Positions 15,297 through 24,189 of a stretch of 64,000 nt of DNA are shown piece by piece. The notes beneath the pieces are model-generated. The model ran no database searches, had not been told where the DNA came from, and saw only the letters and a list, made by a program, of their open reading frames with translations. The position numbers and the translations under genes were made by a program. This DNA is from Candidatus Rokuibacteriota bacterium (GTDB taxonomy: Bacteria; Methylomirabilota; Methylomirabilia; Rokubacteriales; CSP1-6), in NCBI GenBank assembly GCA_003220495.1, contig QHSP01000048.1:1-64000 (forward strand). The letters run 5' to 3'. The stretch's first letter is position 1. Each line of letters begins with the position of its first letter.

Positions 15297-16144
15297 GCGG
15301 CGCCCAGCTGCCGCTCGGCCGCGCGCACCGTGTTGCGGAGCAGCATCGCGATCGTCATCGGTCCGACGCCGCCGGGCACCGGCGTGATCGCATGGGCGCG
15401 CGGCGCCACGCTCTCGAACTCGACGTCGCCGACGAGCTTGCCGGTCTGCAGGCGATTGATCCCGACGTCGATCACCCAGGCGCCGTCCTTCACCATCTCG
15501 CCGGTCACGGTGCGCGGCTGCCCGGCGGCGACGCAGAGGACGTCGGCGCGGCGCGTGTGCGCGGCCAGCTCGCGCGTCCGCGTGTGGCACATCGTGACGG
15601 TGGCGTGGCGCGCGAGGAGGAGCTGGGCGAGCGGCTTGCCGACCAGACGCGAGCGGCCGATCACGACCGCCTCGGCGCCCTTGAGGTCGCACCCGTAGTG
15701 GTCGAGGATCTCCACGCAGCCGGCCGGCGTGCACGGCACGACGCTCGGGGCGCCGGCGAGCAGTCGCCCGAGGTTGGTCGGGTGGAGACCGTCGGCGTCC
15801 TTCTCGGGCGCGATCGCCGCGATCGCCTCGTCCTCGTCGAGCCCGGCCGGCAGCGGCAGCTGGAGCAGGATCGCGTGCACCTTGGGATCGGCGTTGAGCC
15901 GTCGCAGCAGGCCGAGCAGCGCCGCGCGATCCAGCCCCTCGGGATGGATGTGATCCTCGGAAGCGATGCCGACCGTGTCGGCGGCGCGCTTCTTGTTGGC
16001 GACGTACACCTTCGACGGCACGAAATCGCCGACGAGCACGACGGCGAGCGTCGGCGCGACACCGGAGCGCTCCTTGAGACGCACGACCCTCGCGCGCACG
16101 TCGTCCAGGACCTTCTGGGCTACGACCTTCCCGTCGAGGGTCAA
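15293..16144 (-). CDS. folD: bifunctional methylenetetrahydrofolate dehydrogenase/cyclohydrolase
   Basis: Interconverts methylene-, methenyl- and formyl-tetrahydrofolate. 283 residues with YVANKKRAADTVGI (catalytic Lys of YxxxK), LLQLPLPAGLDEDEAI, DADGLHPTNLGRL, the Rossmann GRSRLVGKPLAQLLL and PVPGGVGPMTIAML. The start is a TTG at 16144 overlapping the ymdB stop (TTGA). No better start exists before the conserved region, so TTG is well supported. Confidence 0.95.
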   Translation of the reverse strand: MTLDGKVVAQKVLDDVRARVVRLKERSGVAPTLAVVLVGDFVPSKVYVANKKRAADTVGIASEDHIHPEGLDRAALLGLLRRLNADPKVHAILLQLPLPAGLDEDEAIAAIAPEKDADGLHPTNLGRLLAGAPSVVPCTPAGCVEILDHYGCDLKGAEAVVIGRSRLVGKPLAQLLLARHATVTMCHTRTRELAAHTRRADVLCVAAGQPRTVTGEMVKDGAWVIDVGINRLQTGKLVGDVEFESVAPRAHAITPVPGGVGPMTIAMLLRNTVRAAERQLGAA

Positions 16145-16917
16145 GCCGGGACGCGGAGCCGCCGGATCGACGTCGCGCGGCCGGTCTCGGGCTCGACCAC
16201 GATCACGACTCCCTGCAGGGCCGCGGGGCCCTTCGCCGTCTCGAAGCGGATCGGCATCTGGTTCAGGAAGCGCTGGATGATCTGGTCGCGGTCCACGCCG
16301 ATCACACCGTCGGTCGGCCCGGTGAGGCCGAGGTCCGTGATGTAGGCGGTGCCGCCCGGCAGCACGCGCTCGTCGGCCGTCTGCACGTGCCGGTGCGTCC
16401 CGACCACCGCGCTCGCCCGGCCGTCGAGGTACCAGCCCATCGCGAGCGACTCCGAGGTCGCCTCGCAGTGCATGTCGACCAGGATGATCGGCGTCTCCTT
16501 GCGGAGCTCGGGGAGGATCTCGTCGGCCTTCCGGAACGGGCAGTCGATCGGCAGCATGAACACGCGCCCCATCAGGTTCAGCACCGCGATCTTGTGCGGG
16601 CCCGCCTTCACGGTGACGTGCCCCACGCCCGGCGTCCCCGCCGGAAAGTTCGCGGGCCTGAGCAGGAGGTTCTCCTTGGTGATGTACTCGACGATCTCGC
16701 GCTTGTCCCAGATGTGGTTGCCCGAGGTCATGACGTCGGCGCCGGCCTCGAGGGTCTGGCGGGCGATGGCCGCGGTCACGCCGAAGCCGCCCGCGGCGTT
16801 CTCGATGTTGACGACCGCGAAGTCGATCGCGTGCTCCTGGCGGAGTCGCGGCACGAGCTTGGCGACCGCCTGCCGGCCCGGCTCGCCGTAGACGTCGCCG
16901 ACCATCAGGATGTTCAT
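16141..16917 (-). CDS. ymdB: YmdB-family metallophosphoesterase
   Basis: Calcineurin-like phosphoesterase of the TIGR00282/YmdB family, known as cyclic-nucleotide phosphodiesterase in Bacillus. 258 residues with MNILMVGDVYGEPGR (Asp metal ligand), VNIENAAGGFG (the Glu-Asn of the family), TSGNHIWDKRE (GNH) and GTHRHVQTADE (GTHxHV). It lies directly after rny, as in many phyla, suggesting a link with RNA turnover. The in vivo substrate here is unknown. Confidence 0.92.
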   Translation of the reverse strand: MNILMVGDVYGEPGRQAVAKLVPRLRQEHAIDFAVVNIENAAGGFGVTAAIARQTLEAGADVMTSGNHIWDKREIVEYITKENLLLRPANFPAGTPGVGHVTVKAGPHKIAVLNLMGRVFMLPIDCPFRKADEILPELRKETPIILVDMHCEATSESLAMGWYLDGRASAVVGTHRHVQTADERVLPGGTAYITDLGLTGPTDGVIGVDRDQIIQRFLNQMPIRFETAKGPAALQGVVIVVEPETGRATSIRRLRVPA

Positions 16918-16923
16918 GAGCGG

Positions 16924-18483
16924 CTACTTCGCCACTTCGACGGCGCGTGTCTCGCGAATGACGATCACTTTGATGTGACCGGGGTACTGCATCTCGGCTT
17001 CGATGCGCTTGCTGATGTCCTTCGCGAGCTGGTGAGCGTCGAGGTCGGAGACGATGTCGGCCTTCGTCATCACGCGCAGCTCGCGCCCGGCCTGGATCGC
17101 GTAGCACATCTCCACGCCCTTGTACGAGAGCGCGATCTCCTCGAGCTTCGCCAGGCGCTTGATGTACGACTCGAGCACGTCGCGGCGAGCGCCCGGACGC
17201 GCCGCCGAGATGCCGTCGGCCGCCTCGACCAGCACCGCCTCGACCGTTTCCGGCGCGACGTTCTCGTGGCCGCAGAGCGCGGCGTTGATCACCTTCGCCG
17301 ATTCGTTGTACTTCGTCAGCACCTGCAGCGAGAGCTCCGGGTGGCTCCCTTCCTGCTCGTGCGTGAGCGCCTTGCCGATGTCGTGCAGGAGACCCATGCG
17401 CTTGGCGAGCTTGACGTCGGCCTTCACCTCGGCCGCCATCATGCCGGCGAGCCAGGCGACTTCCTTCGAGTGCTGCAGGCAGTTCTGGCCGTACGAGGTG
17501 CGGAACTTCATCCGGCCGACCAGTTTCACCAGCTCCGGGTGCAGGCCGTGCACGCCCACCTCGAAGCAGGCCTTGTCGCCTTCCTCCTTGAGGTGCTGGT
17601 CCATCTCCTTCTTGACCTTCTCGACGACTTCCTCGATGCGGGCCGGATGGATCCGGCCGTCGGCGATCAGGACCTGAAGGCTCCGTCGCGCGATTTCGCG
17701 TCGATAGGGATCGTACGCGGAGATCAGCACCGCCTCGGGCGTGTCGTCCACGATGAGGTCGACGCCGGTGTGCAGCTCGAGCGCCCGGATGTTGCGTCCC
17801 TCGCGGCCGATGATGCGGCCCTTCATGTCGTCGGAGGGAAGATCCACGACCGAGACCGCAGTCTCGACCGTGTAGTCCGGGGCCAGCCGCTGGATGGTCG
17901 ACGCGAGCACCTCGCGCGCCTTCACCTGGGCCGTCTCGCGCGCTTCCTCCTCGAGGCGCATCGCGATCAGCTGCGCCTCGCGCCGCGCCTCGGTCTCCAT
18001 CTGGGTGAGGAGCTGGCGCTTGGCTTCCTCGGCCGTGAGGCTGGCGATCGACTCGAGCTTGCGCCGCTGCTCGTCGAGCGCGATCGCGAGCCGGCCTTCC
18101 TTCTCGGCGACGGTCTTCTCGCGGCCGGCGACCTCGCGATCCTTCGCGATCGACTCGTTGAGCCGGCGATCGAGCTGGTCGAGCTTGCGCGCGAGCTCCT
18201 CTTCCTTCGAGAGCACGCGCTGCTCGATCTGCTGGATCTTGCCCTCGCGCTGCCGGGTGTCGTCGTCGAAGATCGAGCGCGCTTTGAGCGCGGCTTCCTT
18301 GACCTCGAGCTCGGCAGTCTTCACGCGGTTGGCCGCCTCGCGCTCGGCCTCGTGGACGATGCGCTCAGCCTGGGTCGCCGCGTCGCCGATCTTTCGTTCG
18401 CTGATCCACTTGTGCAGAATGAAGCCGAGCACCAGGGCAAGGACCGCAATGATCGAGTCGGCAATGAGCCAAATCCCTTGCAT
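16924..18483 (-). CDS. rny: ribonuclease Y
   Basis: Membrane-anchored endoribonuclease that starts mRNA decay. From ATG 18483 the protein has 519 residues: one N-terminal membrane span (IADSIIAVLALVLGFIL), a long charged coiled coil to about residue 205, KH domain with IGREGRNIRA, and HD domain with LLHDIGKALTHEQEGSHPE. The frame also opens at a TTG 36 nt upstream, but that TTG lies at the 3' end of the 6S RNA, so ATG is chosen. No clear ribosome site precedes it. Confidence 0.95.
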   Translation of the reverse strand: MQGIWLIADSIIAVLALVLGFILHKWISERKIGDAATQAERIVHEAEREAANRVKTAELEVKEAALKARSIFDDDTRQREGKIQQIEQRVLSKEEELARKLDQLDRRLNESIAKDREVAGREKTVAEKEGRLAIALDEQRRKLESIASLTAEEAKRQLLTQMETEARREAQLIAMRLEEEARETAQVKAREVLASTIQRLAPDYTVETAVSVVDLPSDDMKGRIIGREGRNIRALELHTGVDLIVDDTPEAVLISAYDPYRREIARRSLQVLIADGRIHPARIEEVVEKVKKEMDQHLKEEGDKACFEVGVHGLHPELVKLVGRMKFRTSYGQNCLQHSKEVAWLAGMMAAEVKADVKLAKRMGLLHDIGKALTHEQEGSHPELSLQVLTKYNESAKVINAALCGHENVAPETVEAVLVEAADGISAARPGARRDVLESYIKRLAKLEEIALSYKGVEMCYAIQAGRELRVMTKADIVSDLDAHQLAKDISKRIEAEMQYPGHIKVIVIRETRAVEVAK

Positions 18484-18518
18484 TGCCGCAGTATAGGGGG
18501 CGTTGAGCGAGGGAGTCA

Positions 18519-18697
18519 AATCCCCGCCTCTGCCGTGTGCCGTGGTGTTTCGAACCTGGTATCACCAGGTGGGCGCCGTTAATTGAGGGCTTCAGGCTTC
18601 CCCTTCGAGAGGGGCTTGCACACCACCCTCGTCCACAGCTCCCAATTTGTTAACGAGGTTGAAACTTCCCTCCGGCATCACGAGCAGCGCAGGGACA
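18519..18697 (-). ncRNA. ssrS: 6S RNA
   Basis: About 179 nt that binds sigma70 RNA polymerase. The 5' arm (TCCC, CTGC, CGTG, TGCCG with single bulges, about 18695-18673) pairs with the 3' arm (CGGCA, CACG, GCAG, GGGGA, about 18543-18521), giving the long closing stem of 6S RNA. Between them, in order, are GTGCAAGCCCC with its hairpin to GGGG, the block GAAGCCTGAAG (compare GAAGCCTTAAAA in E. coli) and the apical hairpin CACCTGG/CCAGGTTC (compare CACCTTGAACC/GGTTCAAGG). Position between zapA and rny is common for ssrS in deltaproteobacteria. Ends are approximate. A search with the Rfam 6S model would confirm it. Confidence 0.85.
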
Positions 18698-18702
18698 CTC
18701 CT

Positions 18703-18732
18703 TTGGTACCCTACGGCTCTACGACGCGTCAA
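18703..18732 (-). promoter_or_regulatory. candidate 6S RNA promoter
   Basis: TTGACG at 18732-18727 and TACCAA at 18708-18703, 18 nt apart, would start RNA near 18696, where the 6S closing stem begins. The -35 is good, the -10 weak; it is supported mainly by position. Confidence 0.4.
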
Positions 18733-18740
18733 GTTCATTG

Positions 18741-18765
18741 TACGCGGACGCGCGACGTCCGCGTA
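18741..18765. repeat. perfect 10-bp inverted repeat between 6S RNA and crotonase gene
   Basis: TACGCGGACG and CGTCCGCGTA face each other across CGCGA. There is no U-tract on either side, so it is not an intrinsic terminator. It lies between the minus-strand 6S promoter and the plus-strand crotonase gene and could be an operator or an RNA hairpin in either leader. The rest of 18484-18819 outside the 6S RNA shows nothing else recognisable. Confidence 0.6.
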
Positions 18766-18819
18766 TCGTCGCCGCGACGTCTCTTCGATCGCACGCCCAT
18801 TCGGGGGGAGAACACCATC

Positions 18820-19590
18820 ATGGAGCGACCGAGTGTCAGATCCGACCGGCAGGGTGCCGTCACCACCATCATCCTCGACCGACCGGACCGCCGGAACGCG
18901 ATCGACCGGCCGACCGGCCAGGCGCTGGCGGCGGCGTTCCGCGCCTTCGAGCAGGACAAAGGTGCGCGGGTCGCAGTGCTCTGGGGCGCGAACGGCACCT
19001 TTTGCGCCGGCGCCGATCTGAAGGCGGTGGCGGCAGGGCCAAAGAAGCGCAGGATCACTTTTGGGGACGGGCCGATGGGGCCGACGCGCATGCTCCTGAA
19101 GAAGCCCGTGCTCGCCGCGGTCTCGGGCTACGCGGTCGCGGGTGGCTTCGAGCTCGCGCTCTGGTGCGACCTCCGCATCGTCGAGGAAGACGCGGTGATG
19201 GGCGTCTTCAACCGGCGCTGGGGCATCCCGCTGATCGACGGCGGCACGGTGCGCCTGCCCGCCTTGGTCGGGCTAGGGCGCGCGCTCGATCTGATCCTGA
19301 CCGGCCGACCCGTGAACGCGCGTGAAGCCCTCGCGATCGGCCTGGCCAACCGCGTCGTGGCGCGCGGCCAGGCGCGCCACGAAGCCGAAGCCCTCGCCGC
19401 CACGATCGCGGCCTTCCCGCCGCACAGCGTCCGCAGCGACCGCCGCTCGGCCCACGAGTCGCTGGGCGCTCGCCTCCCCGCCGCCCTCCGCCGCGAGTAC
19501 CTGATCGGCGCCGCCACGTTCAACACCGGCGAAAGCCTCGCGGGCGCCCAACGCTTCGCCGCGGGCGACGGCCGCCACGGCAAGTTCTGA
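18820..19590 (+). CDS. enoyl-CoA hydratase/isomerase (crotonase) family protein
   Basis: Crotonase-fold protein acting on an acyl-CoA; exact reaction unknown. 256 residues from ATG 18820 with GGGGGGAG 10 nt before. Oxyanion-hole segments are present: NGTFCAGADLKAV (about 60-72) and AAVSGYAVAGGFELALW (about 98-114), and GGTVRLPALVG follows. By eye the first catalytic Glu of true hydratases is missing: the segment reads FNRRWGIPLIDGG where QPEI would be expected. It may therefore be an isomerase or other crotonase. It is the only plus-strand gene inside the housekeeping block and is followed at once by a long hairpin, so it may be an insertion into that block. Confidence 0.83.
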   Translation: MERPSVRSDRQGAVTTIILDRPDRRNAIDRPTGQALAAAFRAFEQDKGARVAVLWGANGTFCAGADLKAVAAGPKKRRITFGDGPMGPTRMLLKKPVLAAVSGYAVAGGFELALWCDLRIVEEDAVMGVFNRRWGIPLIDGGTVRLPALVGLGRALDLILTGRPVNAREALAIGLANRVVARGQARHEAEALAATIAAFPPHSVRSDRRSAHESLGARLPAALRREYLIGAATFNTGESLAGAQRFAAGDGRHGKF

Positions 19591-19740
19591 GTCGACGGGA
19601 CGGGGCTGGGGGCGGCGGGATGCGCGAGCGACTCCGTCACCCGCTCGCCCGTTGCCGCAGCTCTTCGAGCTGCGGGCGGGACGAGGGGGTCCCACTCCGC
19701 TGCTCGCGCATCCCGCCGCCCCCAGCCCCGTCCCGTCGAC
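19591..19740. repeat. 150-bp palindromic element with perfect 39-bp arms
   Basis: Bases 19591-19629 are an exact reverse complement of 19702-19740. Inside, CCGCAGCTC/GAGCTGCGG around TTC makes a second stem at about 19655-19675, and further bases (CTCG/CGAG, CCCG/CGGG) can pair, so nearly the whole 150 bp can fold as one rod. It begins right after the crotonase stop. No oligo-T tail is obvious, and both strands are equivalent. It may be a MITE/REP-like element or a strong two-way transcription barrier. The remaining 19741-19861 shows nothing recognisable. Confidence 0.85.
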
Positions 19741-19861
19741 CCCTTTGTTCTTAGCGCTCCGCGAACGGTGCGAGTTGACGCCCACGGCACCTGCGCGCAT
19801 CGAGTCGGAGAGGATGTCGTGGAAACGCGCACCCCCGCCACCCCCGACGCCGTCCCGCCGG

Positions 19862-20167
19862 CTAGCGCTCGGAGCTAGGATCCCGCGGCGTGACTTTTTC
19901 GAGCAAAGCGACGAGAGCGCCGAGCCGCGCGCCCACGTCGCCTGCGTCGCGATTCTTGTCCTCGCGCGCGCGAAACAGCTCGTCGGTGATGTCGAGCGCC
20001 GCGAGCGACAGCGCCGTCAACGGATCCTTGACGCCCGAGCGCTTGAGCTGCCCCACGCGCTCCTCGAGATACTTCGCGAGCCGGCGCAGATAGTCGGCCG
20101 ACGCCTCGGAGCGAATCGTCAGCGTCTGGCCGAGCAGATTGAGCTCGATCCGCCGTGGCTCGCTCAT
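19862..20167 (-). CDS. zapA: cell division protein ZapA
   Basis: FtsZ-ring-associated protein. 101 residues beginning MSEPRRIELNLLGQTLTIRS, followed by ADYLRRLAKYLEERV and LTALSLAALDITDELFRARED and a C-terminal coiled coil: the ZapA family pattern. The start (ATG 20167) overlaps the stop of the upstream coiled-coil gene (ATGA). The 6S RNA gene lies downstream on the same strand. Confidence 0.9.
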   Translation of the reverse strand: MSEPRRIELNLLGQTLTIRSEASADYLRRLAKYLEERVGQLKRSGVKDPLTALSLAALDITDELFRAREDKNRDAGDVGARLGALVALLEKVTPRDPSSER

Positions 20168-20370
20168 TCCTGCGGCCTGTCGAGATCGAGCTTGCCGATG
20201 TCCTTCAAGATCATGTCCACCTGGGCGACGATCTGGCGACGCTCGTCGCCCAGCCGCCTCACCTCGCGCTTGAGCTGCGCGTTCTCCTCGCGCATGCGCG
20301 CGAGCGCTTCGGCCGCGCGCTTTACCGCGCCTTCGAGTTCGGTCAGTCCCTCGACAATGCCATCGCCCAT
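20164..20370 (-). CDS. ZapB-like coiled-coil protein
   Basis: 68-residue protein, almost entirely one amphipathic helix (EGLTELEGAVKRAAEAL, REENAQLKREVRRLGDERRQ). Between pheT and zapA, overlapping both by 1-4 bases, it is in the position where many deltaproteobacteria carry a zapB-like gene. Function in division is inferred from this place and the coiled coil; there is no catalytic motif. Confidence 0.7.
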   Translation of the reverse strand: MGDGIVEGLTELEGAVKRAAEALARMREENAQLKREVRRLGDERRQIVAQVDMILKDIGKLDLDRPQE

Positions 20371-22778
20371 CAGCCGCTCCGCAGAGTGATGTGGAAGGTT
20401 TCGGTGACCCGCCGGACCACACGCTCCTGGATCGCGTTCACCTCGGCGTCGGTCAGCGTCCGGTCCTCGGCCTGGAAGAGTAGTCGCCACGCGAGGCTCG
20501 TCCGGCCGTCCGGAAAGCGGAAGACGTCGAAGAGCACGAGCCGGCGCAGGAGAGGTCCGGCCTCCTCCCGGAGCGCCGACTCGATCCGAGCCGCGGTCAA
20601 GGTCTGGTCGCCGCCGATGACGAATGCGAGATCGCGCTCGACCGCGGGGAAGCGGGGCAGCGCCTGATAGCGCATCGGCGCGGCGACCGCCGCCCCGACC
20701 GCGTCGAGCGAGACGACCGCCGCGAAGACCGGCGTCGGGATGCCAAAGCTCTCGCGCAAGGCCGCCGCGACCTCGCCGAACTCGGCGACGATCGCGCCGC
20801 TCTCGGCCACGAGAGTCCCGTGGCAGTCGGGCTCGAATCCGCTCAGCACGCCGGCCTCTCCGGTGGAGGCGCGCACCGCGAGCGCGTCGAGCGTGTGCTC
20901 GGCCAGCCCTTTGGCGTCGTACACGTCGACCGGCTCCGGAGCTCCCGCCCAGCCCGGCCCGCTCCGCGCGCCGGTCAGGGCGATCGCGACCCAGCGTGGC
21001 TCGGTCGTGCCCGTGTCGCCGTTGCCCCATCGGTAGGTCTTGCCGACCTCGAACACCCTCACGTCCACCTGCTGGCGCCTCACGTTCGTCGCGACCGCGC
21101 TCAGCACGCCTTCGAGGGGATTCACCCGCAGCAGCGACGCGTCCTGGGCCAGCGGATTCATGAGCTCGACGGGCTTCGGATCGACGGAGCGACGGAGGAG
21201 CTCGGCCCTCGCCGGGTCGGTGAACGCGTACGTGACCACCTCCGCGAGCCCCGCGCCGACCAGCGCCCGCCGGACGGTCTGGCCCTGGCGCAAGGCGGCC
21301 GGGTGCGTGACCAGCGAGATCGCGCCGCCCGGCAAGGTGGACGGAATCCGGTCGTAGCCCCAGACGCGGATGATCTCCTCGACGAGGTCGTCCTCTATCG
21401 AGAGATCGCGCCGGAAGCTCGGCACGGTGACCTCGAGGTCGGCGCCGCGGGGCTTTACCGGCAGGCCGAGCCCGGTGAGGACTTTCCTGGCCTGCGCCGC
21501 CGAGGGCGCCACGCCGAGGACGCGCTTGACCCGCGACATCCGGAGGCGCACGTGCTCCGGCTTGCGCTTGCGCGGATACGCGTCGACCACGCCGCGCGCG
21601 ATCGTGCCGCCGGCGAGCTCGGCGATGAGCGCCGCCGCGCGGGCCGAGGCGGCCACGAGCCCCTCGACGTCGGCGCCGCGCTCGAACCGGTACGCCGCGT
21701 CGGTGCGAAGACCGAGCGCGCGCGACGTGCGCCGGATCGAGGCCGGCGCGAACCAGGCGCTCTCCAGCAGCACGCGCGTCGTCCGGTCGGTGACCTCGGT
21801 GTTGGCGCCGCCCATCACGCCGGCCAGACCGATCGCCCGCCGCGGGTCGGCGATGAGCAGCATCGACGCGTCGAGCACGCGCTCCTGGCCGTCCAGCGTC
21901 GTGAAACGCTCGTCGGCCCGCGCGCGCCGCACGACGATCGTCGCGTCGGCCACCGCCTCGTAGTCGTACGCGTGCAGGGGCTGGCCGAGCTCCCAGAGGA
22001 CGTAGTTGGTCGCGTCGACGACGTTGCTGATCGGGCGCAGCCCGATGGCGCGCAGCCGCGCGCGCAGCCACGCCGGCGAGGACCCGAGGGTGACGCCGCT
22101 GATCACGCGAGCCGTGAACCGGTGGCAGAGGTCCGCCGCCTCGATGCGGACGCGCGCGAGGCTCCTGGCGCTCGCGCCGGATTCTTTCAGCGCGATCTGG
22201 GGCGGCCGCAGGCGGGCTCCGGTCAGCGCCGCGAGCTCGCGCGCGATGCCCAGGACCGAGAGGCAGTCCGGCCGGTTCGGGGTGATCTCGACCTCGAGCA
22301 CGTGGTCGTCGAGGCCGAGCGTCGCGACGAGGTCGGCGCCGGGACGGGCGTCCCTCACCTCGAGGAGGCCCGCCTCGTGCTCCTCGCCGATCCCGAGCTC
22401 GCGCTCGGAGCAGAGCATGCCCTGGGACTCCACACCGTGGATCTTCGCGGCAGCGATCCGCTGTCCGCCCGGCAGCACGGCGCCCGGCGGCGCGAACGCG
22501 GCGCGGACGCCGACCCTGGTGTTCGGCGCGCCGCACACGACCGAGTAGCGATCACGGCCGGTGCTCACGCGGCACAGGAGCAGCGGATGGCCGGCGTGGC
22601 CGCGGCCGAGCTCGCGCTCGATGGCCTCGATCTCGCCGACGATCACGCCCTTGAGGTCGGGAGCCAGCGGGGTGACGGACGCGACCTCGATACCGGCGTT
22701 GACGAGGCGATCGGCGGCCTGCGAGGCCGTCAGCCGCAGATCGACGAACTCGCGCACCCATCCGTACGGGATCTTCAT
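20370..22778 (-). CDS. pheT: phenylalanyl-tRNA synthetase beta subunit
   Basis: Forms the (alpha beta)2 enzyme with PheS. 802 residues in the usual order: N-terminal module MKIPYGWVREFVDL, EMAP/tRNA-binding OB domain (GVIVGEIEAIERE, VVCGAPNTRVG), B3/B4 editing domain (ITPNRPDCLSVLGIARELAA, NVVDATNYVLWELGQPLHAYD), B5 domain (VPSFRRDLSIEDDLVEEIIR) and C-terminal FDX-ACB domain (RFPAVERDLAFV). It starts 4 nt after the pheS stop. Confidence 0.97.
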   Translation of the reverse strand: MKIPYGWVREFVDLRLTASQAADRLVNAGIEVASVTPLAPDLKGVIVGEIEAIERELGRGHAGHPLLLCRVSTGRDRYSVVCGAPNTRVGVRAAFAPPGAVLPGGQRIAAAKIHGVESQGMLCSERELGIGEEHEAGLLEVRDARPGADLVATLGLDDHVLEVEITPNRPDCLSVLGIARELAALTGARLRPPQIALKESGASARSLARVRIEAADLCHRFTARVISGVTLGSSPAWLRARLRAIGLRPISNVVDATNYVLWELGQPLHAYDYEAVADATIVVRRARADERFTTLDGQERVLDASMLLIADPRRAIGLAGVMGGANTEVTDRTTRVLLESAWFAPASIRRTSRALGLRTDAAYRFERGADVEGLVAASARAAALIAELAGGTIARGVVDAYPRKRKPEHVRLRMSRVKRVLGVAPSAAQARKVLTGLGLPVKPRGADLEVTVPSFRRDLSIEDDLVEEIIRVWGYDRIPSTLPGGAISLVTHPAALRQGQTVRRALVGAGLAEVVTYAFTDPARAELLRRSVDPKPVELMNPLAQDASLLRVNPLEGVLSAVATNVRRQQVDVRVFEVGKTYRWGNGDTGTTEPRWVAIALTGARSGPGWAGAPEPVDVYDAKGLAEHTLDALAVRASTGEAGVLSGFEPDCHGTLVAESGAIVAEFGEVAAALRESFGIPTPVFAAVVSLDAVGAAVAAPMRYQALPRFPAVERDLAFVIGGDQTLTAARIESALREEAGPLLRRLVLFDVFRFPDGRTSLAWRLLFQAEDRTLTDAEVNAIQERVVRRVTETFHITLRSG

Positions 22779-22782
22779 CGGC

Positions 22783-23808
22783 TCACGCGAACTGCTCGAG
22801 GAAGCGCAGGTCGTTCTCGAAGAACAGCCGGAGATCGTCGATGCCGTACTTCAGCATCGCGATGCGCTCGATGCCCATCCCGAAGGCCCAGCCCGTGAGC
22901 TCCTCCGGATCGTAGCCGACATTCTCCAAGACCCTGGGATGCACCATCCCGCAGCCGAGAATCTCGAGCCAGCCCCCCTCCTTGCACAGCCGGCAGCCGT
23001 CCCCGTGGCAGAGGAAGCACACCACGTCCACCTCGGCCGAGGGCTCCGTGAACGGGAAGAACGAGGGCCGGAAGCGGATCCGCGAGCGCGGCCCGAACAT
23101 CTCGCGCGCGAACAGCTCGAGGGTGCCCTTCAGGTCCGCCATCGTGATCCCGTGGTCGACCGCCAGCCCCTCGACCTGATGGAACATCGGCGAATGCGTC
23201 ATGTCCACGACGTCCCGGCGGTAGACCTTGCCGGGCACGATGATCCGCACGGGGGGCTTCTGCGCCAGCATCGCGCGGATCTGCACCGGCGAGGTGTGCG
23301 TGCGCAGGAGCGTGCTCTCCGAGAGGTAGAACGTGTCCTGCATGTCCCGGGCAGGATGGTCCCGCGGGATGTTGAGGGCCTCGAAGTTGTGATAGTCGGT
23401 CTCGATCTCGGGCCCCTCGGCGACCGAGAAGCCGAGCCCGGCGAAGATCGCGACGATCTCGTCGTGCACGCGGGTCAACGGATGGAACGACCCCTTCGGC
23501 GGGCGGCGCCCCGGGAGCGTGAGATCGAGCCGCCGGCGGCTCCGGTCGGCCTGGCGCTCCGCCTCCGACGCCGCGGCGAGCCGGGCGTCCAGCAGGCCCT
23601 CGAGCGCGCGCTTGGCCTCGTTGGCGGCGGCGCCGACGAGCGGACGCTCCTCCGGCGCCAGGCTGCCGAGCGATCGCAGGAGCTGCGTCAGCGAGCCCTG
23701 GCGGCCGAGCACGCCGACGCGGACGGCTTCGAGCTCGCTGGACGACTGCGCCGCCGCGACGGCCGCCCGCGCCTGCTCCACGATGGCGTCGACGCGCGGG
23801 TGCGCCAC
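22783..23808 (-). CDS. pheS: phenylalanyl-tRNA synthetase alpha subunit
   Basis: Catalytic subunit of PheRS. 341 residues: N-terminal coiled coil, then class II motifs including [80 protein letters not shown] and [14 protein letters not shown]. Start is GTG 23808, 3 nt after the rplT stop. Confidence 0.97.
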   Translation of the reverse strand: MAHPRVDAIVEQARAAVAAAQSSSELEAVRVGVLGRQGSLTQLLRSLGSLAPEERPLVGAAANEAKRALEGLLDARLAAASEAERQADRSRRRLDLTLPGRRPPKGSFHPLTRVHDEIVAIFAGLGFSVAEGPEIETDYHNFEALNIPRDHPARDMQDTFYLSESTLLRTHTSPVQIRAMLAQKPPVRIIVPGKVYRRDVVDMTHSPMFHQVEGLAVDHGITMADLKGTLELFAREMFGPRSRIRFRPSFFPFTEPSAEVDVVCFLCHGDGCRLCKEGGWLEILGCGMVHPRVLENVGYDPEELTGWAFGMGIERIAMLKYGIDDLRLFFENDLRFLEQFA

Positions 23809-23811
23809 GAA

Positions 23812-24168
23812 CTACCGGCTCTGGGCTTTAGCGGTCTCGGTGAGCTTCGCGAACGCCGACGGATCGGTGACCGCCAGCTCCGCCAGCACCTTGCGGTCGA
23901 GGTTGACGCCGGCCTTCTTCAGCGCGGCTATGAACGTCGAGTAGGAGAGCCCCACCTGGCGGCACGCGGCGTTGATCCGCACGATCCAGAGCGACCGCGC
24001 CTCACGCTTCTTCTGCTTGCGCCCGCTGTAGGCAAACGCGCCCGCGCGCAGCACCGTTTCGGCTGCCGTCTTGTAGAGCTTGCGCCGCCCGCCGAAGTAG
24101 CCCTTCGCCTTCTTGAGGATCTTCTTGCGCCGTCGGCGCGTCTTCGCTCCACCCTTTGCCCGTGGCAT
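23812..24168 (-). CDS. rplT: 50S ribosomal protein L20
   Basis: 118-residue 23S rRNA-binding protein and assembly factor. Typical basic N-terminus ([20 protein letters not shown]), then [20 protein letters not shown] and [15 protein letters not shown] precedes the ATG. In other bacteria L20 represses the infC-rpmI-rplT operon through its mRNA; the spacer hairpin at 24418-24435 is a candidate for such control. Confidence 0.97.
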   Translation of the reverse strand: MPRAKGGAKTRRRRKKILKKAKGYFGGRRKLYKTAAETVLRAGAFAYSGRKQKKREARSLWIVRINAACRQVGLSYSTFIAALKKAGVNLDRKVLAELAVTDPSAFAKLTETAKAQSR

Positions 24169-24189
24169 TCTCCGACTCCTCCTCGACGA

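Noticed and set aside
18547-18575. TTCGAA and a short hairpin that look like a tRNA T-arm
   Set aside because: No acceptor or anticodon arm; the hairpin is the apical stem of the 6S RNA.
19591-19740. Simple intrinsic terminator of the crotonase gene
   Set aside because: Arms are far too long and no oligo-U follows on either strand.
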